Positions 7,389-14,896 of a DNA stretch of 21,776 nt are shown here, one piece after another (position 1 is the stretch's first letter; the number at the start of each line of letters is the position of its first letter). The stretch is taken from assembly GCA_964569555.1 (NCBI GenBank), contig CAZMTT010000019.1, positions 1-21,776 of the forward strand, written 5' to 3'. The notes beneath the pieces were generated by a model that saw only the letters and a program-made list of their open reading frames with translations, did no database searches and was not told the origin of the DNA. This stretch comes from G020353235 sp964569555. Its GTDB lineage: Bacteria > Chloroflexota > Dehalococcoidia > Dehalococcoidales > JAUYDJ01. The position numbers and the translations under genes were made by a program.

Positions 7389-7497
7389 GCTGTCTACGAT
7401 ACGGAAAATCTACATAGATATTTATAAAACTACACATAGATGACTGGTATCTCTTGGAAAAGGATTCCCAAAATATATTATCCCGAAGGAGGACAAG

Positions 7498-7884
7498 TTG
7501 GTAGAAAAAGAAATTATTGTTACCGAGAATGCCCCAGTAGCTATTGGACCATACTCACAAGCGGTAAAATCAGGAAGCATGGTATTTGCTTCTGGGCAAC
7601 TTCCGATGGACCCATCAAGCGGCAAAATGCTGGAGAGCGATATTGAGAGTGAGACAAAACAGGCACTGGAAAACCTGAAGGCTGTTTTAGTAGCGGCGGG
7701 TTCCTCTTTGGATAAAGCAGTGAAGACCACAGTATTTATTACTGATATGAGTAATTTTGCCAAGATGAATGCAGTCTATAGTCACTATTTTGGTGAAGGT
7801 TCTCCAGCACGTAGCACTATACAAGTGGGTGCGCTTCCAAAGGGTGCAAAAGTAGAAATCGAAGCAATTGCAATAAGCAAATAG
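7498..7884 (+). CDS. ridA: RidA family reactive enamine/imine deaminase
   Basis: The 128-residue length is standard for RidA (YjgF/YER057c/UK114). The start is TTG at 7498, supported by AAGGAGG (7486-7492) 5 bases upstream. Signature segments are APVAIGPYSQAVKSG (Y19), FASGQLPMDP and SPARSTIQVGALPKGAKVEIEAIA, with the catalytic R105 and the conserved E120. RidA hydrolyses 2-aminoacrylate and related enamines released by PLP enzymes, protecting other PLP enzymes in the cytoplasm. It follows the repressor gene by 109 bases on the same strand; no obvious terminator lies between, so co-transcription is possible. Confidence 0.93.
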   Translation: MVEKEIIVTENAPVAIGPYSQAVKSGSMVFASGQLPMDPSSGKMLESDIESETKQALENLKAVLVAAGSSLDKAVKTTVFITDMSNFAKMNAVYSHYFGEGSPARSTIQVGALPKGAKVEIEAIAISK

Positions 7885-8000
7885 AAACTTATGTAATCTC
7901 ATTAGTGGCATGATGAATTAGCAAAGAACCAAATTAATAAAACACTAGAACAAATTAAGAGATGCTTTACTGCGTTACTCGCCATTGAGGCTAATAGAAC

Positions 8001-8034
8001 AAAAAGAAACAGGCTCCGGTATGAAGCCGGAGCC
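8001..8034 (-). terminator. Rho-independent terminator of ssrA
   Basis: The arms GGCTCCGG (8012-8019) and CCGGAGCC (8027-8034) form a perfect 8-bp stem with a 7-base loop. Read on the minus strand it is followed by a T-rich run (complement of AAAAAGAAAC, 8001-8010). It lies 11 bases beyond the tmRNA CCA end. The rest of 7885-8045 shows no gene. Confidence 0.85.
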
Positions 8035-8045
8035 CGCTGATTTTC

Positions 8046-8397
8046 TGGTGGAGACGGGGGAGAGTCGAACTCCCCGTCCAGAAGAAGCTGCCCAGGACAC
8101 ACTACAAGCTTAGTCAGCTCTTTAATCTTGCTCAACTAACCTCTGCTGACCGAGTTTAGCCAAGCCAGCCAATTAGTCTTTCACCGCCCTTATTGGCGTC
8201 CGGGTGATGGCACCCCAATTTTCGGCACCCAATCCCAACCCTTGGGGATAGGTCAGGTTGGATGTGCTGCCAGTTAATTAGGCAGCAAGAACCATTTCAG
8301 GTTCGCCAATTATTTTGGGCCACTTGTTTTATGAGGTTAGTGGCACCTCAGCTTGCAATCCTGTAGCCTACTTCCCCTGTCGAAACCACGCGTCCCC
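8046..8397 (-). ncRNA. ssrA: tmRNA (transfer-messenger RNA)
   Basis: The 352-base RNA reads from 8397 to 8046 on the minus strand. Its 5' end GGGGACG pairs with the 3' strand CGTCTCC (one G-U), followed by ACCA, with CCA encoded at 8046-8048. The T arm reads GGGGAGTTCGACTCTCCC. The 5' part holds GTGGTTTCGACAGGGGAAG, a typical tmRNA start. The tag frame (8278-8307, minus) reads GGC GAA CCT GAA ATG GTT CTT GCT GCC TAA, giving GEPEMVLAA. tmRNA with SmpB rescues stalled ribosomes and tags the protein for proteolysis. smpB lies 17 bases upstream, so both are probably made from one transcript and processed. The tag resembles that of Dehalococcoides. Confidence 0.96.
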
Positions 8398-8414
8398 GCT
8401 TTGCTTTGCCTCCT

Positions 8415-8870
8415 TCAAGCCTTCTTTTTAAGGGCTCGCCCCAGCTCTATCTTGGCCTCGCGGCGGGCGATTGCCTCTCGCTTGTCGTACTGCCTTTTAC
8501 CTTTGGCCAGGGCTATTTCAACCTTGGCCCGGTCATCTTTAATATATAGCCTGAGTGGAACCAGGGTCAACCCCTTCTCATGCACCTTGCTGGCGAGAAA
8601 CTCAATCTGCTTGCGGTGCACTAATAACTTTCGGGTTCGCGTTGGCTCATGGCTGAGGTAGCTACCGGCTTCATAGCGGGCAATATGGGCATTCAGCAGC
8701 CACAGTTCCCCGCCCTCAGGCCTGACATAGGCATCACCCAGGCTTATCCGCCCGGCCCGGATTGATTTTATCTCCGTGCCGGTGAGGACAATACCCGCTT
8801 CTATTTTATCCTGAATATGGTAATCGCGGTAAGCCTTGCGATTGGTAACCAGTGTCTTTATCGCCACCAT
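8415..8870 (-). CDS. smpB: SsrA-binding protein SmpB
   Basis: The 151-residue length is normal. Family segments: TNRKAYRDYHIQDKIEAGIVL (start of the OB-like barrel), TGTEIKSIRAGRISLGDAYV, and the C-terminal KGKRQYDKREAIARREAK tail that enters the mRNA channel. SmpB binds the tRNA-like domain of tmRNA and delivers it to stalled ribosomes. It is directly upstream of ssrA, which supports both calls. The annotated start is ATG at 8868-8870. The next codon is GTG, and the promoter -10 box ends only 3 bases before the ATG, so the true start may be that GTG on a leaderless message. Confidence 0.96.
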   Translation of the reverse strand: MVAIKTLVTNRKAYRDYHIQDKIEAGIVLTGTEIKSIRAGRISLGDAYVRPEGGELWLLNAHIARYEAGSYLSHEPTRTRKLLVHRKQIEFLASKVHEKGLTLVPLRLYIKDDRAKVEIALAKGKRQYDKREAIARREAKIELGRALKKKA

Positions 8871-8873
8871 TAA

Positions 8874-8882
8874 ATTATATCA
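8874..8882 (-). promoter_or_regulatory. Extended -10 promoter of smpB-ssrA
   Basis: On the minus strand TGATATAAT is an extended -10 element (TGn plus perfect TATAAT, 8874-8879). No good -35 box sits 17-18 bases upstream. Transcription would start at about 8867, at or inside the first two smpB codons (ATG GTG), implying a leaderless message. Confidence 0.55.
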
Positions 8883-8885
8883 CGT

Positions 8886-8914
8886 TTGACACCAGCACCT
8901 CTATGATTCATAAT
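8886..8914 (+). promoter_or_regulatory. Promoter of the map-def cluster
   Basis: TTGACA (8886-8891), a 17-base spacer and CATAAT (8909-8914) give a near-consensus housekeeping promoter. The start point would be near 8921, about 27 bases before the map GTG. It lies back to back with the smpB promoter. Confidence 0.65.
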
Positions 8915-8947
8915 TTAGGGCGGTTGTAACTGAAACAGGGCTTAAAA

Positions 8948-9706
8948 GTGGCTATTATCATTAAATCCCCCGATGAGATTGCCGCCATGCGGCGGGCGGG
9001 CCGTGTCGTGGCTGCGGTGCTGAGTACACTCGCCAGGGAGATAAAAGCGGGCATGACCACCGGCCAGCTTGATGATATGGCGGTGCGGGAGCTGGCTAAA
9101 TATAAAGCCGGGGCTTCGTTCAAGGGCTACCGGGGCTTCCCGGCCAGCCTCTGTGTTTCCCTCAATGAGGAAGTGGTGCACGGTATTCCCGGGGAGAGGG
9201 TAATAAACGAGGGTGATATCGTTTCCCTGGACTTCGGGGCTTTTGTCGACGGGTTTCACGGTGATGCCGCGCTGACGGTGGGGATAGGCAATATTAACCC
9301 GGCGGCAAAACGGCTCCTGGAAGTAGCCAAGGATGCCCTTGAGGCGGGTATCGCCGAGGCTCGACCGGGTGCCCATCTCAGTGATATCTCGGCCGCCATT
9401 CAGCTTTATGCCGAGTCAGCCGGTTTTTCGGTGGTGCGCGAGTACACCGGGCATGGTATCGGGCGCAATATGCATGAGTCACCCCAGATACCGAACTTCG
9501 GTCTGCCGGGGGAGGGCCCGGTGCTGCAAGAGGGAATGGCTTTCGCCATTGAGCCGATGGTTAATCTTGGCAGCTGGGAAACCAGGGTTAAAGGCGACCG
9601 CTGGACGGTGGTTACCGCTGACGGTAGCCTTTCGGCGCACTTTGAGAAAACTATTGCCATTACCAGGGGTGGGGCTGAGGTACTTACCCCGTGGGATGAA
9701 AGCTAG
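8948..9706 (+). CDS. map: Methionine aminopeptidase, type I
   Basis: The protein has 252 residues. All five metal ligands are visible: D95, D106, H169, E202 and E233. They fall in SLDFGAFVDGFHGDAALT, YTGHGIGRNMHE, AFAIEPMV and SAHFEKTIAIT. The substrate-contacting H78 is in EEVVHGIPG. It removes the initiator methionine from nascent proteins after deformylation. The start is GTG at 8948 (GTG GCT ATT ATC); only a weak purine run precedes it. It is followed after 24 bases by def, the enzyme acting just before it, so the pair forms a functional unit. Confidence 0.96.
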   Translation: MAIIIKSPDEIAAMRRAGRVVAAVLSTLAREIKAGMTTGQLDDMAVRELAKYKAGASFKGYRGFPASLCVSLNEEVVHGIPGERVINEGDIVSLDFGAFVDGFHGDAALTVGIGNINPAAKRLLEVAKDALEAGIAEARPGAHLSDISAAIQLYAESAGFSVVREYTGHGIGRNMHESPQIPNFGLPGEGPVLQEGMAFAIEPMVNLGSWETRVKGDRWTVVTADGSLSAHFEKTIAITRGGAEVLTPWDES

Positions 9707-9730
9707 TGCCGGAAAGGACTGACGGGCATT

Positions 9731-10228
9731 ATGGCAATTTTACCAATACGGCATCTCCCCGATGAGCCGTGGCTGAGGCGGAAGGCGAAAAAGGTCTCCC
9801 GCATTGATGGCTCGATTCAGCGGCTGATTGATGATATGGTGGCGACGATGCAGTATGCGAGTGGCGTTGGTCTGGCGGCCCCCCAGGTGGGTGTTTCGCT
9901 CCGGGTCATTGTCCTCCAGATGCCCGAGGAGGAGCCAATGGCCGTCATCAATCCGGAGATAGTCCGGCGCAGCGGGGAGAGGGAGGTAACCGAGGGCTGC
10001 CTCAGTGTCCCCGGCTATTTTGGCGAGATAAAGAGGTCCGAGTCAGTTACCGTCAAGGGGCAGGACCGCCAGGGGAAGGCAATCAGAGTTAAAGCCACCG
10101 GCTTGATGGCGGAGGCTCTGGAACACGAGATTGACCACCTCAACGGGGTGCTTTATGTTGACCATGTGGAAAGCGAGGACAAACTGCATAGCGTGGAAGA
10201 ACTGGAGGGAGGGCAAATAGAAATCTAG
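9731..10228 (+). CDS. def: Peptide deformylase
   Basis: The protein has 165 residues, full length for the family. The three conserved motifs are present: GVGLAAPQVG (motif 1), EGCLSVPG with metal ligand C90 (motif 2), and HEIDHLNG with H132, catalytic E133 and H136 (motif 3). It removes the N-formyl group from nascent proteins using Fe(II) or Zn. The ATG at 9731 follows map by 24 bases. The same frame continues past the TAG for another 45 codons without a further stop, described separately. Confidence 0.96.
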   Translation: MAILPIRHLPDEPWLRRKAKKVSRIDGSIQRLIDDMVATMQYASGVGLAAPQVGVSLRVIVLQMPEEEPMAVINPEIVRRSGEREVTEGCLSVPGYFGEIKRSESVTVKGQDRQGKAIRVKATGLMAEALEHEIDHLNGVLYVDHVESEDKLHSVEELEGGQIEI

Positions 10229-10252
10229 GCAGGGAAGAGCCTGAATCTTGCC

Positions 10253-10363
10253 TTGCAGCCCGAAAAAGACTGGTATAAAATAGTGATTTATGAGGGGGAG
10301 CTTGAGCCGGCTGAGGAGGACGAAAAGGCCTCCTCCTATTTTTATGCCACCGGGGAGAATTAG
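10253..10363 (+). CDS. Possible small ORF or trailing in-frame extension after def
   Basis: After the def TAG (10226-10228) the same frame stays open for 45 codons to TAG at 10361-10363, directly abutting the next gene's ATG. From a TTG at 10253 it would encode 36 residues, including KDWYKIVIYEGELEPAEED. Codon choice looks coding-like (GAG, GCC, ACC, GGG). No convincing Shine-Dalgarno is seen, and I recognise no family. It could be a small acidic protein, a remnant of a longer deformylase C-terminus cut by a stop mutation, or chance. Confidence 0.3.
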   Translation: MQPEKDWYKIVIYEGELEPAEEDEKASSYFYATGEN

Positions 10364-10840
10364 ATGAGCAAGAAGGTAAAAGAGGTCATCACCAAGTTTA
10401 GCCGGGAGAGGAGTAACCTGATACCGATTCTGCAGAAGGTTCAGGCGGTGGCCGGTTATCTCTCCCCGGAAGCCATTACCGAAATCAGCCGTTTTCTGGG
10501 TATCACCGAGAACGATATTTATAGCGTGGCCAGCTTTTACGCCCAGTTCCGTTTTACCCGCCCCGGCGAGCATAATGTCAAGGTCTGTCTGGGCACCGCT
10601 TGCCATGTGCGCGGCGGTGAGCTCATCCTGGATAGCCTGGAGCGTGAGCTGAATGTAAAGACCGGGCAGGTAACCGGTGACTATAAGTTCGGCCTGGAGA
10701 GGGTGGCCTGCGTTGGCTGTTGCGCCCTAGCGCCGGTGGTGGTCATTGACCAGCAGGATGTCTTCGGCAAAATGACCCAGGGCAGGGTGAAGGAAATGCT
10801 GGCGCAGTATAAGGAGGGGACGGGGAGGAAGGCGAAATGA
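10364..10840 (+). CDS. NuoE/HydC-like [2Fe-2S] subunit of an NAD(P)H-linked complex (StnA-like)
   Basis: This 158-residue protein is of the 24-kDa Complex I subunit type. An N-terminal helical bundle (LIPILQKVQAVAGYLSPEA, ITENDIYSVASFYAQFRF) is followed by a thioredoxin-like [2Fe-2S] domain with ligands C75, C80, C116 and C120 (CLGTACHVRG, CVGCCALAP). It passes electrons to or from the partner flavoprotein subunit. GGGGAG lies 6 bases before the ATG. Its end overlaps the NuoF-like start by 4 bases (ATGA), so the two are translationally coupled. No other Complex I genes are nearby, so it belongs to a soluble complex. Confidence 0.92.
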   Translation: MSKKVKEVITKFSRERSNLIPILQKVQAVAGYLSPEAITEISRFLGITENDIYSVASFYAQFRFTRPGEHNVKVCLGTACHVRGGELILDSLERELNVKTGQVTGDYKFGLERVACVGCCALAPVVVIDQQDVFGKMTQGRVKEMLAQYKEGTGRKAK

Positions 10841-12753
10841 CCTTTGCCCAGATAAAACGCCGGGCAACCGCCGAGTGGGAGGCTCTGCACAACAGCCGCA
10901 AGCCCCGCATCTATGTCGGCACGGCTACCTGCGGGCGCTCCTCGGGGGCACTGAAGGTGCTGGAGCGCATCAGGGCTGAGCTGAAAAAGAGAAAGATAGC
11001 CGCCGAGATAATAGAGGTGGGCTGTATCGGCTGCTGCTATCTGGAGCCGCTGGTTGATATTACCAAGCCGGGCCGCCCCCGTATCTCTTATAGCCTGGTT
11101 ACCCCCGATATTGCCGCCCAGCTGGTGGAGGACTATATCGTTAACGATAATCCCCGACCTGACCTGGCGCTGTGTACCATTGGCGATGGCAGTGTTGATA
11201 ATATCCCCAGTCTTAACGAACTGCCCATGTTCAAGCCTCAGGTGAGGATTGCCCTGCGTAACTGCGGCTATGTTGACCCGGGGAATATTAATCACTACAT
11301 TGCCCGTGGCGGTTACCACGGTCTGGCCAAGGCGCTTGAGATGTCCCCGGAGCAGGTGATTGATGAGGTGGAGAAGTCCGGGCTGAGGGGGCGGGGTGGG
11401 GCTGGCTTTCCCACCACCGCCAAGTGGCGCACCTGCCGCGAAGCGCCCGGTGATGAGAAATACTTAATCTGTAATGCTGATGAGGGTGACCCGGGGGCGT
11501 TTATGAACCGCTCCCTTCTGGAGAGTGACCCTCACGCTGTTCTGGAAGGAATGCTGATTGGTGCCCATGCCATCGGTGCCAGTCATGGCTATATCTATAT
11601 CCGTGCCGAGTACCCCCTCGCCCTGGCCCGGCTGAGAAACGCCCTGAAGCAGATGGAAGATTATGGCCTCCTGGGGGAGAAGATACTCGGCTCCAAGCTG
11701 AGCTTCTCCATTGAGATTGAGGAGGGCGCCGGCGCCTTTGTCTGTGGCGAGGAGACGGCGATGATACGCTCCATAGAGGGCAAACGGGGTATGCCCTACC
11801 CCCGCCCGCCCTTCCCGGCTACCTCGGGTCTGTGGGGCAAGCCGACCAATATCAATAATGTGGAGAGCTGGGGCAGCGTCTCCGCCATTATGGAGCGGGG
11901 CGGGGAGTGGTTTGCCAGCTTCGGCACCAAAGAGAGCAAGGGGACCAAGACCTTCGCCCTCGCCGGCAAGGTAGAGCACACCGGGCTGATTGAGGTGCCG
12001 ATGGGCATCACCCTGCGTCAGATTGTCTTTGACATCGGCGGCGGTATCCCAGATGGCAAGGATTTTAAGGCAGTACAGACCGGTGGCCCCTCAGGCGGCT
12101 GCCTGCCGGCCAGTCTGCTGGACCTGCCGGTTGATTACGAGCGCTTGACCAAAGCCGGCTCCATGATGGGTTCCGGCGGTATGATTGTGGCTGACAGTGA
12201 TACCTGCATGGTTGATTTAGCCCGCTATTTTCTCTCTTTCACCCAGGCGGAGTCCTGCGGTGAGTGCGTCCTGTGCCGGGAGGGGACGATGCAGATGCTG
12301 GAGATACTGACCGAGATTGCTCAGGGTAAGGGCAAACCGGGCGATATTGATTTGCTGGTGGAGCTGGGCAGGGCGGTGAAGCTGGGCTCACTCTGTGCCC
12401 TGGGTGGGTCAGCCCCCAACCCGGTGCTGACCACTATCAAGTACTTCCGGGAAGAGTATGAAGCCCATATCAATAAGAAGCGTTGTCCGGCGCGGGTATG
12501 TAAAGAGCTTATCTCCTATCATATCCTCCCCGAGAAGTGCGAGGGCTGCCTTATTTGCCGGAGAGAATGCCCGACAAAAGCCATTATCGGCGACAAGCGG
12601 ATGATACATATTATTGACCAGGACAAGTGTAATAAGTGCGGTCTCTGCCTGGAGGTATGCCCGACTAAATTCAGTGCCGTGGTCAAGGTTAGCGGGGAGC
12701 CACCAGAGACGCCGGAGAAGCCAATACCGGTGGGCAGCTGGCCGAAGGGGTAG
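10837..12753 (+). CDS. NuoF/HydB-like NADH-binding flavoprotein with C-terminal ferredoxin domain (StnB-like)
   Basis: The protein has 638 residues. Layout: an N-terminal thioredoxin-like Fe-S domain (C32, C63, C66/C67); a linker; the FMN/NADH-binding core with GRGGAGFPTTAKW (185-197) and NADEGDPGAFMNRSLLE; the [4Fe-4S] site C474, C477, C480 and C520 (ESCGECVLCREGT, SLCALGG); and a C-terminal 2x[4Fe-4S] ferredoxin with C568/C571/C574/C578 and C598/C601/C604/C608. This order is that of the HydB/HndC subunits of bifurcating hydrogenases and StnB, and is longer than Complex I NuoF. It should oxidise or reduce NAD(H) at FMN in the cytoplasm. It overlaps the previous gene by 4 bases and is followed by the fusion flavoprotein after 14 bases. 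Confidence 0.94.
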   Translation: MTFAQIKRRATAEWEALHNSRKPRIYVGTATCGRSSGALKVLERIRAELKKRKIAAEIIEVGCIGCCYLEPLVDITKPGRPRISYSLVTPDIAAQLVEDYIVNDNPRPDLALCTIGDGSVDNIPSLNELPMFKPQVRIALRNCGYVDPGNINHYIARGGYHGLAKALEMSPEQVIDEVEKSGLRGRGGAGFPTTAKWRTCREAPGDEKYLICNADEGDPGAFMNRSLLESDPHAVLEGMLIGAHAIGASHGYIYIRAEYPLALARLRNALKQMEDYGLLGEKILGSKLSFSIEIEEGAGAFVCGEETAMIRSIEGKRGMPYPRPPFPATSGLWGKPTNINNVESWGSVSAIMERGGEWFASFGTKESKGTKTFALAGKVEHTGLIEVPMGITLRQIVFDIGGGIPDGKDFKAVQTGGPSGGCLPASLLDLPVDYERLTKAGSMMGSGGMIVADSDTCMVDLARYFLSFTQAESCGECVLCREGTMQMLEILTEIAQGKGKPGDIDLLVELGRAVKLGSLCALGGSAPNPVLTTIKYFREEYEAHINKKRCPARVCKELISYHILPEKCEGCLICRRECPTKAIIGDKRMIHIIDQDKCNKCGLCLEVCPTKFSAVVKVSGEPPETPEKPIPVGSWPKG

Positions 12754-12767
12754 CTTAAGGAGGCATT

Positions 12768-14882
12768 TTGGCTAGGATTACCCTCAATATCGACGGGCGA
12801 GAGGTCAGGACCAGGAAGGGTAAGACGGTGCTGGAGGCGGCACTGGACGCCGGCCTCTATATCCCCAACCTCTGCTACCATCCCGATTTAAGCCCCCTGG
12901 GCGCCTGCCGGTTATGCGTGGTTGAAATCAAGGATATGCGGGGCATACCGACGGCGTGTACCACCCTGGCTGAAGATGGCATGGTGGTCAAGACCAGGAC
13001 ACCGGAGCTGGAGCAGATTCGCCGCATCGCCATGGAGCTGATGCTGGCCGGTTACCCCGGCGATTTTCTCACCTCTCCCCAGAACCTGAACTGCGAGTTT
13101 CAGGCGGTGGCTCAGTATCTCGGTATTACCGAGCAACGCCTGAGAAGCCTGCCCCGCGATATTCCGGTCAATACTGCTAACCCCCTCTTTGAGCACGACC
13201 TGAACCGCTGTATCCTCTGCGGACGCTGTGTGCGTGCCTGCTACGAGCTGCGCGGGGTGGGGATACTCTCCTTCATCAAGCGGGGCCGGGAAACATATAT
13301 CGGCACCGCCTTCGACTGCTCTCTGGCTGATGCCGGCTGCCGCTTTTGCGGTGCCTGCGTTGAGGTCTGCCCCACCGGCGCCATCCGGGATAAAGACGGT
13401 TTGTTAGAAGCCGGCGCTGACCGCGAAGCTACGCTGGTGCCCTGCAGGGATGCCTGTCCGGCCGGGATAGATGTCCCCCGCTATATCCGCCTTATCGGCG
13501 AGGGAAAGTATGCCGAGGCGGTGGCCGTAATCAGGGAGAAGGTCCCCCTCCCCGAAGTGCTGGGGCGGGTGTGTAATCATCCCTGCGAAACGGTCTGCCG
13601 GCGCAAGGAACTGAACGAAGCGATTGCCATCCGGGCGCTGAAGCGCTTTACCGGCGAAAGAGATAATAAATTATGGCGGCCGAAATCAAAGCAGGCCGCA
13701 CCAACCGGTAAAAAAGTGGCTATCATTGGCTCCGGTCCGGCCGGGCTGACGGCGGCTTACTATCTCGCCAAGCTGGGGCATAGCGTTACCGTGTTTGAGG
13801 CATTGCCGGTGGTGGGGGGGATGATGCGGGTGGCTATTCCTGAGTTTCGCCTGCCGGCGGAGGTGAGGGATGCCGAAATTGAGGAGATGAAGCGAGCCGG
13901 CTTTGAAATTAAGACCAATACCCGAATAGATTCGCTGGACGAGCTATTCAAGCAGGGCTATCAGGCCGTCTTTGTCGGCGTTGGTGCCCATAAGGGGACC
14001 AGTATGAGGGCGGAGGGTGAAGATAGCCCGGGAGTGATTGACGCCATTGATTTCTTAAGAGATGTTAGCCTGGGCAAGAAGATAAAGCTCGGTGATAGGG
14101 TAGCCGTTATCGGCGGCGGCAATGTGGCCATTGATGCTGCCCGCACCGCCGTGAGGCTGGATGCCAGAGAGGTGACCATTATCTACCGCCGTACCCGTGC
14201 CGAGATGCCAGCCCTCCCCGAAGAAGTGGGGGGGGCTTTAGCCGAGGCGATAAAGATTGATTACCTGGCGGCGCCCCGGCGAATGTGGAACGAGAACGGA
14301 ATAGTCAAGATGGAGTGCATTCGCATGAAGCTGGGCGAGCCCGATGCCAGCGGCCGGCGCCGCCCGGTGCCCATTGAAGGCAGTGAATTTATTGTTGATT
14401 TTAACACGGTGATTGCCGCCATCGGTCAGGTGCCGGTAGTCCCCGAAAAATTTCAGATAGAGACCGAGTGGGGCAATATCAAGGTTAAAAAAGAGGTCGT
14501 TACCAATCGTCAGGGTGTCTTTGCCGGTGGTGATTGTGTCACCGGACCGGCTACGGTTATTGAGGCCATTGCCGCCGGCCGAAAGGCGGCTGTCGCTATT
14601 GATAAATACCTCGGTGGCAAAGGTATTATTGACGAAGTATTAGCTCCGGTGGCAGAGCCCGAGCCCTGCCTCGGACACGGGGATGGTTTTGCTTACCAGA
14701 AGCTGGGTGAAATGTGCCACCTGCCATCAGAGCGCCGGCTGAGTAGCTTTGACGAGGTTGAACTGGGCTATGATGAAGAAACCGGGCACAAAGAGTCGCT
14801 GCGTTGCCTGCAGTGTGACCTCAGGCTGAAGATATCCCGGGTGAAGTTCCCGCCCAAACGGGAGACCACCAAGGGGAGTTGA
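12768..14882 (+). CDS. NuoG-type Fe-S N-terminus fused to GltD/NfnB-type FAD-NAD(P) oxidoreductase (StnC-like)
   Basis: The protein has 704 residues. Residues 1-70 form a [2Fe-2S] ferredoxin (C36, C47, C50, C64). Residues 91-112 align with the NuoG/HydA His-Cys cluster, but its ligands read Y96, F100, S103 and C109, so three of four are lost. Two [4Fe-4S] sites follow (C148/C151/C154/C158 and C191/C194/C197/C201). Residues 226-700 are GltD-like: Cys set C226/C230 and C269/C273/C277, FAD loop AIIGSGPAGLTAA, NAD(P) loop AVIGGGNVAIDAA with YRRTRAEMPA, and the FAD end GVFAGGDCVTGPATV. YRR favours NADP(H). A final CxxC lies near the C-terminus. The start is TTG at 12768 after AAGGAGG with a short 4-base spacer. 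Likely the NADP(H) subunit of an electron-bifurcating transhydrogenase. Confidence 0.9.
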   Translation: MARITLNIDGREVRTRKGKTVLEAALDAGLYIPNLCYHPDLSPLGACRLCVVEIKDMRGIPTACTTLAEDGMVVKTRTPELEQIRRIAMELMLAGYPGDFLTSPQNLNCEFQAVAQYLGITEQRLRSLPRDIPVNTANPLFEHDLNRCILCGRCVRACYELRGVGILSFIKRGRETYIGTAFDCSLADAGCRFCGACVEVCPTGAIRDKDGLLEAGADREATLVPCRDACPAGIDVPRYIRLIGEGKYAEAVAVIREKVPLPEVLGRVCNHPCETVCRRKELNEAIAIRALKRFTGERDNKLWRPKSKQAAPTGKKVAIIGSGPAGLTAAYYLAKLGHSVTVFEALPVVGGMMRVAIPEFRLPAEVRDAEIEEMKRAGFEIKTNTRIDSLDELFKQGYQAVFVGVGAHKGTSMRAEGEDSPGVIDAIDFLRDVSLGKKIKLGDRVAVIGGGNVAIDAARTAVRLDAREVTIIYRRTRAEMPALPEEVGGALAEAIKIDYLAAPRRMWNENGIVKMECIRMKLGEPDASGRRRPVPIEGSEFIVDFNTVIAAIGQVPVVPEKFQIETEWGNIKVKKEVVTNRQGVFAGGDCVTGPATVIEAIAAGRKAAVAIDKYLGGKGIIDEVLAPVAEPEPCLGHGDGFAYQKLGEMCHLPSERRLSSFDEVELGYDEETGHKESLRCLQCDLRLKISRVKFPPKRETTKGS

Positions 14883-14896
14883 CGGAGGTGAGTCAT

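Noticed and set aside
10681..11979. Long minus-strand frames opposite the NuoE/NuoF-like genes
   Set aside because: They have no recognisable domains and overlap genes with complete Fe-S and FMN motifs on the plus strand.
10364..12753. Membrane Complex I (nuo) operon
   Set aside because: Only E- and F-like subunits occur, followed by a GltD fusion. No membrane or quinone-site subunits are near, and the F-like subunit has the HydB-type C-terminal ferredoxin domain.
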